Assembly (NCBI GenBank): GCA_963920575.1 | Contig: OY986964.1 | Coordinates: forward strand, 19,449,395 to 19,513,394 | DNA from: Narthecium ossifragum | Lineage: Eukaryota; Streptophyta; Magnoliopsida; Dioscoreales; Nartheciaceae | DNA: 64,000 nt | Reading direction: 5' to 3' | Shown here: in pieces, positions 24,301 through 33,985 of the stretch | Layout: every line of letters begins with the position of its first letter | How positions within the stretch are numbered: the first letter of the stretch is position 1 | Notes under the pieces: generated by a model | Database searches by the model: none | The model's input: the letters and a program-made list of their open reading frames with translations, nothing else | What the model was told of the DNA's origin: nothing | Program-made: the position numbers and the translations under genes

Positions 24301-25655
24301 TCTGGTCTTGCTTTGCATTATGCTAACATCATCAACCAAATTGATAATATTGTAAGTCCAAGGATTCTTCTTTTATAATGCTTATGAATTTAGTTGACTG
24401 TTTTTTTTTCCTCTATTTGTTATAATGATCTTGATATGGGACGATAACAGTTATTTTCTTTTGCTTCTAACATGTAAAATTGCTCTTAAATTGTTCATCT
24501 CGAATTCTTGTTTTCTTTCCTTGGGAATTTACATCAATGTATGTTACACACTTTCCTATATAGTGACTGTTGGTTTTATCCTTTTCTTAGCCTGCACAAT
24601 AGCCAATCAAATGTAAAAACTGCTAGCTATATCGTTTACACTTTTTTTTAATCTTACTTGCCATCAGGAATTCTAATAATTTCTACCCTCAGAAAAGCAA
24701 AAGTTCTAATAGTGTGATGTTTAACCTCTTTAGAAATGTTTGCACCCAGGTGTCCAGACCGCTTACCCTTCCCCCAAATATGAGGGATGCACTATATCAG
24801 GGATTGCCAGCAGGTATAAAGGCATCACTACGTTCTCGATTACAGTTGTTTCATGCCAAAGAAGAGGTATACTCTTGTGAAGTAGCCGCCTTCTTCTTGA
24901 CTGCATAAACACTGCCCGTCGTTTCCTCAGTTTCTCATATCCATAAACTGCACCCACAGCATTATGTAGTGCATTAACTTAACAAATGGTTTCCAGGATT
25001 CTTTATATTAGTAAATATCCCTAAACTGTACCCACAACAATATGTAGTGCATTAACTTAACAAATGGTTTCTACGATTCTTTATGTTAGTAACCAGAAAC
25101 TATCAGTTTTAACTGCTAGTGATATTTTTCTCTTCTTGATGGCTGGCTTAATGCACCTATTTAAACTTAATAAAATGACAGCATAATGGATCTTTGGTGT
25201 CATCAACCAAAAGCATGTCTCTCCCATAACTTGTCGTATAGCGCAAACCAAGGAGAACCTTCTTCATTGCTTCTTTTATATGGGATATTTGTTACTGAAG
25301 TCTTGTTAATCCAAAGAATTATCAGAAATTAGGAGCATGCCTCTTGCTCAATCTTTTGCTTCGGAGGACTATTGTATTTTATGTCCGATGTTGCATTTTT
25401 GTTATGGATTGCAGTGTCCCTACTGTTATTCAATTTCATTATCTTTCCAGTATACAGTTGCTCATATCAAGGGCGAGATGCAGAAAACACTCAGATGGAT
25501 CGTTCCATTAGCAGAAAATACAATTAGGTAGGTTTCAACCTGTCTTTGAGAAATTATTTGGAGACAATGAGGGAGGCCCCTATTTCACATTTTTAATGGT
25601 CTAATCCTTTAATTTTTTCTATTTATTTTTGTCATCTCAATAATGTTTTTATTGA

Positions 25656-25705
<50 letters not shown>

Positions 25706-26533
25706 GACTTCATCAGAGTACATCAAGGTTTTGGATGGGTTGGAGAGTGGGCAAACCTCAGGTTAGTTAATCACTTTTCTTTACGTGCTTGTTTCCGTTG
25801 CAACTTAAGAGTCCTCTTTCGGTTCATAGTGGTTCCAACTTTTTGCAAATCTGGAACGTCAAATGTTATAGCTTGTTGCCGGAAGTTTGATGATTGAAAC
25901 TCTCGGCCGTTCGACTGACTGTAGCATCCTTGATCTGCAATATTGCATCTATTCTATGGTTATAAAGTATTGTTCCTGCAATTCTAACATTGCGTTGTGC
26001 TGTTCCACAGAACTGAGTTGAGCAAGAAGCCCTCCTCGCCACATCACAGTCTTATCCGAATCCAGACACTTTTTCACGCTGATAAGAAAGAGACTGAGAA
26101 ATGCATACTTGAACTCGTGGTACTTCTTCACCATCTGGTTGTCCAGGTGAAGAACAGGGGCTATGGATTCAAAGCACAAAAACCAATTCGAATTGGGTCT
26201 CAGGGGGCTACATCTTCATTTGAAATAAGTAGACAGGAGTCGTCCCATGTTAACAATGGTGAACGTGGCAATGCCCTTCAAATCTCTAGAGAGGAGAGAG
26301 AGCTGCTGGAAAATGCGAGCTCACAGAGTCCGGTATTAGGCAGAAGCGAAAGCGCGGAGATTGTACGTAGCAGTGAGTGGAGAGGCAAAAATGGCGGCAA
26401 GGTCTCTAGGAGTTGCAACACTTCTCCAACCAGGGAGTTGAGTGAGGTCTTCTCTTTGCATCTTAAAAGGACAAATGTTCTGGACGTATTAGATGGGCTG
26501 GATACTCTACCTTCCGTTTCATTCTATGCATAG
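21367..26533 (+). CDS. DUF668 / PSI (PSK-simulator)-like protein, 5'-truncated host gene
   Basis: Nine exons give one 398-codon frame: 21367-21444, 23290-23380, 23650-23744, 24020-24089, 24251-24351, 24750-24866, 25451-25527, 25717-25761, 26011-26533. All introns are GT-AG. The DUF668 signature lies at about residues 128-220: GLALHYANIINQIDNI, SRPLTLPPNMRDALYQGLP, KTLRWIVPLAENT, HQGFGWVGEW. It is preceded by ELYHELNSLDRF and LKKKSLWSRGLEEV, both typical of the family, and followed by LFHADKKETEKCILELVV. Members are plant growth-related proteins tied to phytosulfokine responses. They also carry an N-terminal DUF3475 part, which is missing here because Tek-B interrupts the gene at 21366. The first visible codons (MQPAEQLKDDAE) start with an ATG at the LTR junction. 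Whether that ATG is used is unknown; it may be internal methionine of a disrupted exon. Confidence 0.88.
22072..22783. mobile_element. TIR element (MITE-like) in intron 1
   Basis: Ends are inverted repeats: left GGGTTAATATCAGATTTCA, right ATATGATTTTTAACCC. Inverted similarity extends inward for about 80 bp (GAGCTAAATCA, GAAATATCATAT). The flanks TGTAGACAT and TTTAGATAT agree at 7 of 9 positions, as expected of an old Mutator-type target duplication. The left arm is tandemly duplicated (22080 and 22202). A GC-rich insert lies at about 22497-22600. No coding capacity. Confidence 0.65.
24937..25092. repeat. 78-bp tandem duplication in intron 6
   Basis: Two copies of a segment containing TAAACTG.ACCCACA, TATGTAGTGCATTAACTTAA and CAAATGGTTTC lie head to tail with few mismatches, inside the intron between 24867 and 25450. 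Confidence 0.85.
25659..25702 (+). repeat. (CT)22 microsatellite at a splice acceptor
   Basis: Forty-four bases of CT dinucleotide end 14 bp before the exon-8 acceptor (CATCAG at 25711-25716). It makes up most of the polypyrimidine tract of that intron. Confidence 0.95.
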
Positions 26534-27002
26534 CTCCTTGATTCCTTTTGTCTTCATAGTCTTTGAGCAAATATTTTGGGGATCCTCTTCTTTCTCATGT
26601 ACATGTTTGGAGGTTCCCCACTATTTTTTCACTTGTATATAACTCCATTTGTTTATCATTGCGTAATTTGCGTATATAACTGTATATGGTATAAAGTTAT
26701 TTTGTTCTTCTCATTCTTTCAATGACTTGCTGGCAGAAGCGGCGATCGCAAGCAAACTTGGTATTTTACCCTTCGATTCTGACATTGTTCAAGATAGAGT
26801 TATGAGCACCATCAAATATGTATATCTTTAAGGTTAGCCACTACTGGAGAACTAGGTTTTCGAGTCATTGGGCATTTTAGGATCCAAAACTGTCTTGCTA
26901 GAGATATGCAAAGGCAGCAAAGCCTTGGTAAGTCAGATTGCTGTCACTGTTTAATGCATGTAATATTCATTAGATTGTGACTATTTTCATCCATTCATAT
27001 AT
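26534..27002 (+). other. 3' flank of the DUF668 gene, no gene seen
   Basis: AT-rich sequence after the stop codon, presumably 3' UTR and beyond. No clear polyadenylation signal stands out and no reading frame can be supported. Confidence 0.5.
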
Positions 27003-28107
27003 GGGTAAATTACCATTTATTACCCTCAAGTTTTACAAAAATAACGATTAAGGTCATATACTTCCAATTTTAACAATTAAGGCCCTGCACTTTCTAAACC
27101 GTTTCAATTCGGGACACCATCGTGACGCCGTCCATATACCTGACGGAGAAGCCGTCACGTGCGGTCACGTGACATCAAGCCTTAGGACGATGTGGTGGTG
27201 GTGGTGGATCTGGAAGCCCTTGTGAAGGCCGCTTCGAAAGGATCCGGGTGAGTCACGGGGGAGCACATGCAGGTCCGTCGCTGGGAAGCACCCGTTGCGG
27301 CGACCGACTTCTTAGAGGTGATGGAGCGGCTAGGCGAGGTGGCGCGGTTGTGGTCGATTGAGAGAATCAAACGGATCACAACGGGGAAATGGATCCGATG
27401 CTGACGCGGGTCGGGGAGGCGGACCATTGGAAGAAAGAAGGCGCGGGACACGAAGCTGGAGGACGACGACGAGGCGAAGACGGAGTCGGAGGCCGAGCCA
27501 CCGCCGCCATCGGAGAACCGGCCAGAGGGGGATAGGGATCGCTGGAAGGGGGACAACATGGGGAGCACGGGGCTGCTCCTTGATCTGGTGGCGCGGCTGT
27601 GGTCGATGGAGTATCGAACGGATTGCGACGGGGAAACAGATCCGATGCTAACGTGGGTCGGGGAGGCGGACCGCTGGAAGAAAGAAGGCGCGTAGGATGC
27701 AAAGTTGGAGGACGACGGCGAGGCGAAGGCAGAGCCAGAGGTCGCATCGCCTTCGCCGGAGAACCGGCCAAAGGGGGGATAAGGATCGCTGGAAGGGGGA
27801 TGACATGGGGAGTACGGGGCCGCTCCTTGATCTGGTGGCCCTCGAGGTGGTCACCGCCATTGCAGGAGCTTTAAAGGGAGAAATCATCTAGAAGAAAGAG
27901 GAGAGAGAGAGAGAGAGAGACAGAAAGTGGCTTGGTGTCATGTGACCGCACGTGACGGCTTCTCCGTCGGATATATGGACGGCGTCACGGCGGTGTCCCG
28001 AATTGAAACGGTTTAGAAAGTGCAGGGCCTTAATTGTTAAAATTGGAAGTATATGGCCTTAATCGTTATTTTTGTAAAACTTGAGGGTAGTAAATGGTAA
28101 TTTACCC
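27003..28107. mobile_element. Mutator-like non-autonomous element with 179-bp TIRs
   Basis: Long terminal inverted repeats at 27003-27181 and 27929-28107 begin and end with GGGTAAATTACCATTTA and its complement. Few mismatches are visible. Flanks TTCATATAT and TTCATATAC form a 9-bp target duplication with one mismatch, the size typical of MULEs. The interior is GC-rich, unlike its AT-rich surroundings, and contains a 249-bp tandem duplication and a GA microsatellite (27896-27920). There is no transposase. Confidence 0.8.
27351..27840. repeat. 249-bp GC-rich tandem duplication inside the MULE
   Basis: Copies at about 27351-27599 and 27600-27840 share blocks such as GATCCGATGCTAACG-like, GGTCGGGGAGGCGGACC and GGAGAACCGGCCA. 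Open frames run through both copies on either strand, but with no recognised protein family. Confidence 0.8.
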
Positions 28108-28128
28108 TTCATATACATACTGGCGTTA

Positions 28129-28383
28129 GAATTTGACTCTAAGATGGCAATGGATTTAGTTCATGGTGCTATGATCTGCCCTCCATTCAGCGAGGTCATT
28201 TTGCATGATATTTGGGCGGCTATTTTGGTTTCCATACTTGTGTATTCGTTCATATTCCTTGAGATGTAATTGTAAAGCGGATGGTATAGCCCATTGGTGT
28301 CGTTGCTCATAAGTGCCTTTGTACTGGGCCCTTAGAGGACGACATATAACTTAGCCAGCAGGCTCATCTAATAAAATAAAAAA
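28129..28383 (+). mobile_element. 5'-truncated LINE tail (RNase H end)
   Basis: Matches the 3' end of the larger LINE (58927-59213): a degenerate FDSKM...DLVHGAM, HDIWAA and, after a frameshift, KADGIAHWCR. It then has the same tail region (AGCAGGCTCATCTAAT) and an A-rich end. It is flanked by imperfect 18-bp direct repeats starting ATATACATACTG (28111-28128 and 28384-28401), with two differences. Confidence 0.8.
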
Positions 28384-28401
28384 TATATACATACTGATGT
28401 T

Positions 28402-29204
28402 ATGTTATCTATGGATATTGATCAGTCACGGTGATTTTTCTTATGCAGATATAACATGCTTGACAGGGGGGTGGAGAACCAAACACGAAAATGTAGTTTG
28501 TGTAGAAATTCAATATCAGGTAAATAAGTAATAATTTGTCATTCAAAATCATCGTATCGTCGTCTTCATATGATGGTTGAGATCAACTGCATTTAGTTAT
28601 TAGTATATATTTGAAATGAAATTCAAACGTTATTTCTTTGAAAATTTTGAAAGCACACAGTTTTAAACGAAACTCGGCTCAAAACTCAGACACAAAACTG
28701 TAATTCACCCTTGTTTCAACTTTAAGACGAGGAGTTTGCTACTTCAAGTAGTCAACGGTTCTCTCAATAAGAAAAACTCTTTTCATATTGGTACTTGCAT
28801 TTTGTGCATTTAATTATTAGTATATATTGCAAAAGGCCCCCTAAGTGAATTACGTAAATTTTTTCCACCCATCAAAAAGATTTTTTAAGTTTTCTATTTA
28901 ATAAAAGAGTAAAAGACATAAATGCCATAATTGGAATCTTCCGAATCTTAATTCTACCTGAAATAAATTAATCGACCAAATAAGAACAAATTAATCAATC
29001 CTGCTATAAAAAAAGAAAATTGATCAATTAGAGTTATTTGGTCATTGTTTCTTGAGTGAGTAGGAATAATTATAAAAGCTCAAAAGACATAAGTGTCCTT
29101 ATTGCACTCTCACTCTCGTATTGAATACTAATTCAACCAATGTAAAAAAATTGGTCAAACAAGAGCAACTTGGTCATTTTTTCTCCAGAATATCCAGCTT
29201 AATA
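28402..29204. other. AT-rich region without a supported gene
   Basis: No recognised repeat or coding region. One short stretch, 28449-28519, is open in two frames and bounded by TTCTTATGCAG and GTAAATAAG, so it could be an exon. Nothing ties it to a known protein. Confidence 0.4.
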
Positions 29205-29407
29205 TCAAAAGTACCTTTTATTACCCTCAACTTTGGGCAATGTGCAATCTGCTACCCTATATGTTAAAAATGTACCTTTTCAGACCCCAATGTTTGAATA
29301 AGGTGTGTTTTTATTCTCGTCGTTAGGAAAAAGTGACGGAAACCGCTCATGTGCGATCACGTGAGCGGTATTTGCCATCTTCTCGCACTCTGAAGCTGAT
29401 TGGGCAA
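29205..29407. mobile_element. Possible half of a second Mutator-like element
   Basis: TTTTATTACCCTCAACTTT, a phased series of 'ACCC' phrases, and the GTGACGGAAACCGCTCATGTG / CACGTGAGCGG segment resemble in layout the TIR of the MULE at 27003. The stretch ends at the start of Ath-F (29408), which would have cut it. No partner TIR is visible. Confidence 0.35.
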
Positions 29408-31117
29408 TGATGAGTCACTAAATATTCGTAATTAAACCCCTTAAATTATCTTTGTTAGGCCTAAAGTGTTTGTATTTAATAGTTTGTTAGTTGATTTCAG
29501 ATTTAATTATGATCTGAGAAGAAATACAATAAATTCGGCTAAAAAGATCAATTTATGTGATAAAAACTGCTTCGTCGTCTTTCAAGAGAATACTCTCCAG
29601 AAATTCTGTATAATTTCAAATATTCTGGAAATTTAGAACGTGATAGAAGACTTCAAAACCTACAACTTTAATGTTGGAAACTTTATGAGACTCTTGATTG
29701 ATTGATACCAGTTTTGAAGAAGATAAAGATATATAGCTGCTGAAAAACTGGTCAGTCGACGTTTAGATGAATATTCATAAACTATTTCCAAGAAGTCCAA
29801 ATATTATGAAATATTCAGGATATGGCAGAGGACTTCCTAATATACAACTTTTATGCTGGACAAGGTTTAAGATTCCGAACTGACTGGGCTCAGTTGCGCT
29901 TGGAATAAGACTGCCAGAATTAATTCAGGAAATCCGAGTTGTAATTGAAGTCCAAGCCAACTCAAACTCTAACTTCGGGAGTTTTCCTATAAATAGGGTT
30001 ATTCAATTAGAATTTGTCATATTTTCATCTATCTTTGGAGAAGCAAAAAGAAGACGACGAGGATGCGAATAGTGACAACTTCCTATTCCAAGCTGATGGT
30101 GTTCATCCAAAAGATAGGTTGTTAATTATTGTACTTAGGATTATTCATGAAACCCTAGCGTTGTACTCTATCTTCTTTTGTTTGACTCTGATAATATTCT
30201 CAATACATGATCCTATGAATATGGTTTAATTGTTAATAGAGTTGAGGTAACAGAGTTCCTTGACGTACTTTCAGTCCTACATGATTTCTGTGATTGATTG
30301 TAGAGATTCATAAGATGGTTTTCATGTGATTTATGGTTGACTATTGAGATAGGCTATGCTATCCTAAGATAGGTTGTGCCAAGGTCATTAGGAGTAGTAT
30401 AACTTAAAGTAATTGTAGGTCTGAAGACAATCTATGCCAAGAAAGATAGGCTATGCCGTTAGAAACATAAATCTTATTTTAGGGATTCATGTGAGCTTGT
30501 AGCCATATGATCCATAATGTTTAGAGAATAGAACAAGAGGAAAACTAGAAAAGATTGAAGGCGATACTAGGGCGGATTGAGTAATTCCTAAGTCACCTAT
30601 CCATTGATTCGAATTGATTATCTTTAATTGCTTTTCTTAGATGGTTTTAGGTTAATTCAAACTAATCATTGCTCTTTTTGCTTAGGTTTAGAGTTTTGAG
30701 AATTGATTTTGATTTCCAACGTTTTCCATGTGGATCGACTATGAACTTCACCGCTATTCTAAGATAGGTTGCGCCAAGGTCATTAGGAGCGGTATAACTT
30801 AAAGTAATTATGGGAATGAAGACAATCTATGCCAAGAAAGATAGGCTATGCCGTTAGGAACATAAATCTTATTTTAGGGATTCATGTGAGCTTGTAGCCA
30901 TATAATCCATAATGTTTAGAGAAGAGAATAAGAGGAAAATAAGAGAATAACAAGAGAATTGATTTTGAGTTTTGAGAATTGATTTTGATTTTCAATGTTT
31001 TCCCTGTGGATCGACTCCGAACTTCACCGCTATTCTACCAAGTAGTTTAGTGATTGAATAAGGATTATAAATTTAATATTTGATTGAGTTTATAACGTTC
31101 TAATGACACACTTTACG
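29408..31117 (+). repeat. Ath-F 5' LTR, main part
   Basis: AT-rich, starting TGATGAG like Ath-G and Ath-H. TATAAATAG at 29988-29996 is a good TATA box. The sequence before the LINE includes the phrase CCTGTGGATCGACTCCGA, equivalent to the CTCTGTAGGTACGATAC / CTCTGTGGGTTCGACC phrase near the LTR end in Ath-G and Ath-H. Short open frames occur but none is convincing. Confidence 0.65.
30363..31040 (+). repeat. About 396-bp direct duplication in Ath-F LTR
   Basis: The block 30363-30546 (CTAAGATAGGTTG ... GAACAAGAGGAAAA) recurs at 30759-30940. The following GAGTTTTGAGAATTGATTTTGA and GTGGATCGACT phrases are also repeated (about 30690 and 30967). The duplicates differ at about 5-8% of positions by eye. 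Confidence 0.85.
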
Positions 31118-31159
31118 GAGAAAAGTAAACAGTTCGCTGCATCGTACGACTGTTTAGTG

Positions 31160-31410
31160 ATGGAAGAGCCTGGAGAGAGGGAGCCAGGGTTGCAGCCCGG
31201 TCAATTGCCGCCAGCCTTGCCGCTGGACAAAGGGAAGGGATCGTGTAGAGAGGAAGTAAAGGAGATTGGAAGAGATGGCTCTCGGGCTATCCCTGCGGGG
31301 GAACATGTCTCCCCCACAGAGGTGGGAAGGATGATGGGTACTGGTGAGAAAGGAAGCGTGTTCTCTTATGCTGCTGCGATGGCGGCGGACCTCAGGCCAA
31401 AGACAGGTAG
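31160..31410 (+). pseudogene. LINE ORF1, N-terminal part
   Basis: Starts MEEPGEREPGLQPGQ and runs open for 84 codons to AAAMAADLRPKTG, where Tek-D enters. The frame resumes at 49163 (VTPEEAARIGPLYADVVY) once the duplicated 5 bp is removed. The N-terminus is a low-complexity leader as usual in plant L1 ORF1. Confidence 0.75.
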
Positions 31411-33600
31411 TGTCGCGCCCCGACCAGCGTAGGCCCAACCGGGCCGGGCGACGCGAACCAGAACCTAACCTACTGCGGAAATTTTGGCGAGGTTTCCCTC
31501 TAATCATAGTGGTCTCCCTAGCAATTCATAATCATCCTGTATTAACATACAATTACAAACCTCAAAGACTGAAACTGAAATATATACAAATCCTCAACAG
31601 GGTAAAAGTTATACAAAATCTCTCCCGTAGGAGGCTAACTAAACAAAGGGTAGAACTGACGATCACCGCACCTCAAGCACCGCCAGACGCCGCCACGTCA
31701 CCAAACACCGGCCCGGTAGGAGCGACCGAAGAAGAGCTAGCGCCAGCACCTGCAAAACGCAACCCGGGTAGGAGTGAGCACTAAGCTCAGCAGGGACACT
31801 ACACTACGACACTCATAAGGGAGGGAATACAACAGTGTCGCCCTCAAGCAAAGGCTGGGTGTACACAGGGGTCCCATAACCCCACCGCGTGTCCCTGAAA
31901 GGTGGCCTCAGTCATGGTCCCCAGCCAAACTGGTCACATGCTGGGTCGCCCTTAGCGAGGCAGGAAACCGGCACTGCCATCTCACTAGCAGGAAACCAAC
32001 ACTGCTAGGCGGGCAACCAACACCGCTGAGTAGGCACAGCCTCTACCAAAGAGACAGTGAACCGGACACCGGCTACACCTCAACACTCGGCTCGAGGCCG
32101 ACACGACCTCTAAACATCAAACCACATGTATTCAGGTCATCTAGCCCTATCATCGAAATCGACTGAATACTACAAATCGAGTCCTGGACCAAGCTACCAG
32201 CAACGGTCCTAGAGGTAGATCCGGACTACCCGAAAGCCCCGGATCGGCGATCAACCCATCGCTAACGTCCTACACAGATGCAACTAATGCACAAAGCAAT
32301 GCATGTTATGAGCACACGCAGGAATATACAGATAAGCATGCAACAGTATGTGATTATATATCAGACAAGGTTTGGGCACGGCACCCTGCCGGCCCGGGGT
32401 GGTGAACAGGTAAATAAGGTCTAGGAGCTGCAACAGTGGTACTACCACCAACTGTCAGTAGTCCACCACAACACCTGCATCGGGAAGCAGCCCCGCAAAC
32501 AACAGCTCACAGATATCACAGATAAAGCCCTCGGCGCACGCCGGCATGCAATGCTAGGGAAAGCTGTAGGGCTACCCGCCCGTTTATCCTAAACATCACG
32601 GGAGTCATTAATCCCCCGGTTCACCACTGCCCCTATTATAGGGCTAACATGCTTAAACATATGTACCAGATATAAAACAGTAGAGAAAACCATCATAAAA
32701 AGCCCCGCGGGCAAAAGCCACTTGAAAACACTCCTCATCCACTAAGAGATCGATCTCCCTTCCCAAGGGGATCGATCTTCTTAGCACTTGGGAGAAACTC
32801 GTCTCTGTCAATCGAAGGAGATCGATCTTCCTCCACCAGAAGGATCGATCTTCTTCGTGACATGGAACCCGCCACCTAAACCCAGGCAAGGATCGATCCT
32901 GCTCGGGCTGGGCGTGACGACCCAGAAGAGATCGATCTTCCCTCAAGGGAGATCGATTCGAATGGGTTCTCCGGCGACCGGACGGCGTGAAATACCGCCG
33001 GAAAATACAACCAAATCCCCCAAATCTCTGGGATCTGGTAGATTAAGAACCCACGAGTCCAAAACCAGTGAAATCATGGAAAACAAACATGTATTTTAAC
33101 AGATCTAAGCAAAAGAACATAATCAAACCAGAAAAACTCCAAAAACCCGGAAGATTGTAGGTAGGATCCCTACCTATGCAATAGCAGCTTCTATCCCAGC
33201 TACTCGGCCTTAGATCTTCCTCAAACGAACTCAAATCCAGCAAGAACGCGGGTGAAATCTCGGATTTTCAAAAAAAACTCAAAAGAAAAGGTTTCGTTCG
33301 TTTTATAGACGAACGAACCGACTCAAGAGAGATCGATCTCTCTTGAGAAAGAGATCGATCTTCCTTGCCAAATCGGGTTTGACTTTCTGGCACTAAGAGA
33401 TCGATCCTCTAGCTAGGGAGATCGATCCCTTAGGTGCAGAAAGTTAGACTTGGGCTAAAACATAAGCCCAAGCCAAACATTTACACAACCATAGTCAGTG
33501 TGTGCACACAAGGGTGTGAAACTAGCCGACAAAGCGCAATTTACGAAATTGCCCTTGCGGTGCACGACGAGCCACAGGAGCAGAGGGACGGGTCCTCACA
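31411..33600 (-). repeat. Tek-D 3' LTR (2190 bp)
   Basis: Minus-strand start TGTGAGGACC at 33600, end GGGGCGCGACA at 31411. The TATA box (TATAAAA on the minus strand) is at about 33300-33306. A perfect 26-nt palindrome centred on ATCGAT spans 33322-33347, immediately upstream of it. Further GATCGATC hairpins lie at 33350-33432, and the transcribed-side array at 32745-32960. Relative to the 5' LTR it lacks one array module and a 37-bp segment near 33469. Confidence 0.92.
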
Positions 33601-33699
33601 TCCTAATACCCTAAAAGGAAATCTCGTCCCGAGATTCGATAAAGGTACGGCTCGGAAACAAAAGAAACAGCTACACTAGAAGACAGGACAAAAGTTATC

Positions 33700-33980
33700 T
33701 CAAGAAGGGAATAAGTGCGGATACCCCTGCCGCATGCGCGCCTCACGCTCCCAGGTCATCTCCTCGACGCCTCTGTGCCTCCACAATACCTTGACCAACG
33801 GAATCGTCTTGCCCCGCAAGACCTGATCCCTCCTGTCAAGTACTCGAACAGGCTACTCAACGAACGTCGCGTCTGACTCAAGCTCGATGTTATCCACTCT
33901 GATGACATGCGATGGGTCGGGGTGGTACTTCCTCAGCATCCACACGTGAAAAGTCGGGTACACAGCTGACATGTTCTGAG
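33700..33980 (-). pseudogene. Tek-D integrase C-terminus and chromodomain remnant
   Basis: Reverse strand reads [20 protein letters not shown], the VDNIELESDATFVE linker and a chromodomain-like end. An in-frame TAG replaces a glutamine codon after FVE, and a TGA comes near the end. It connects to 40540 across Ath-G. Confidence 0.8.
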
Positions 33981-33985
33981 GAAGG

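Noticed and set aside
27182..27891. Several overlapping frames (79-131 codons) inside the MULE
   Set aside because: Open on both strands because of high GC and duplication. No recognised domain, so recorded only as possible captured sequence.
30014..30229. 71-codon frame downstream of the Ath-F TATA box
   Set aside because: Lies in the LTR leader, short, Leu/Ile/Phe-rich without a family match.
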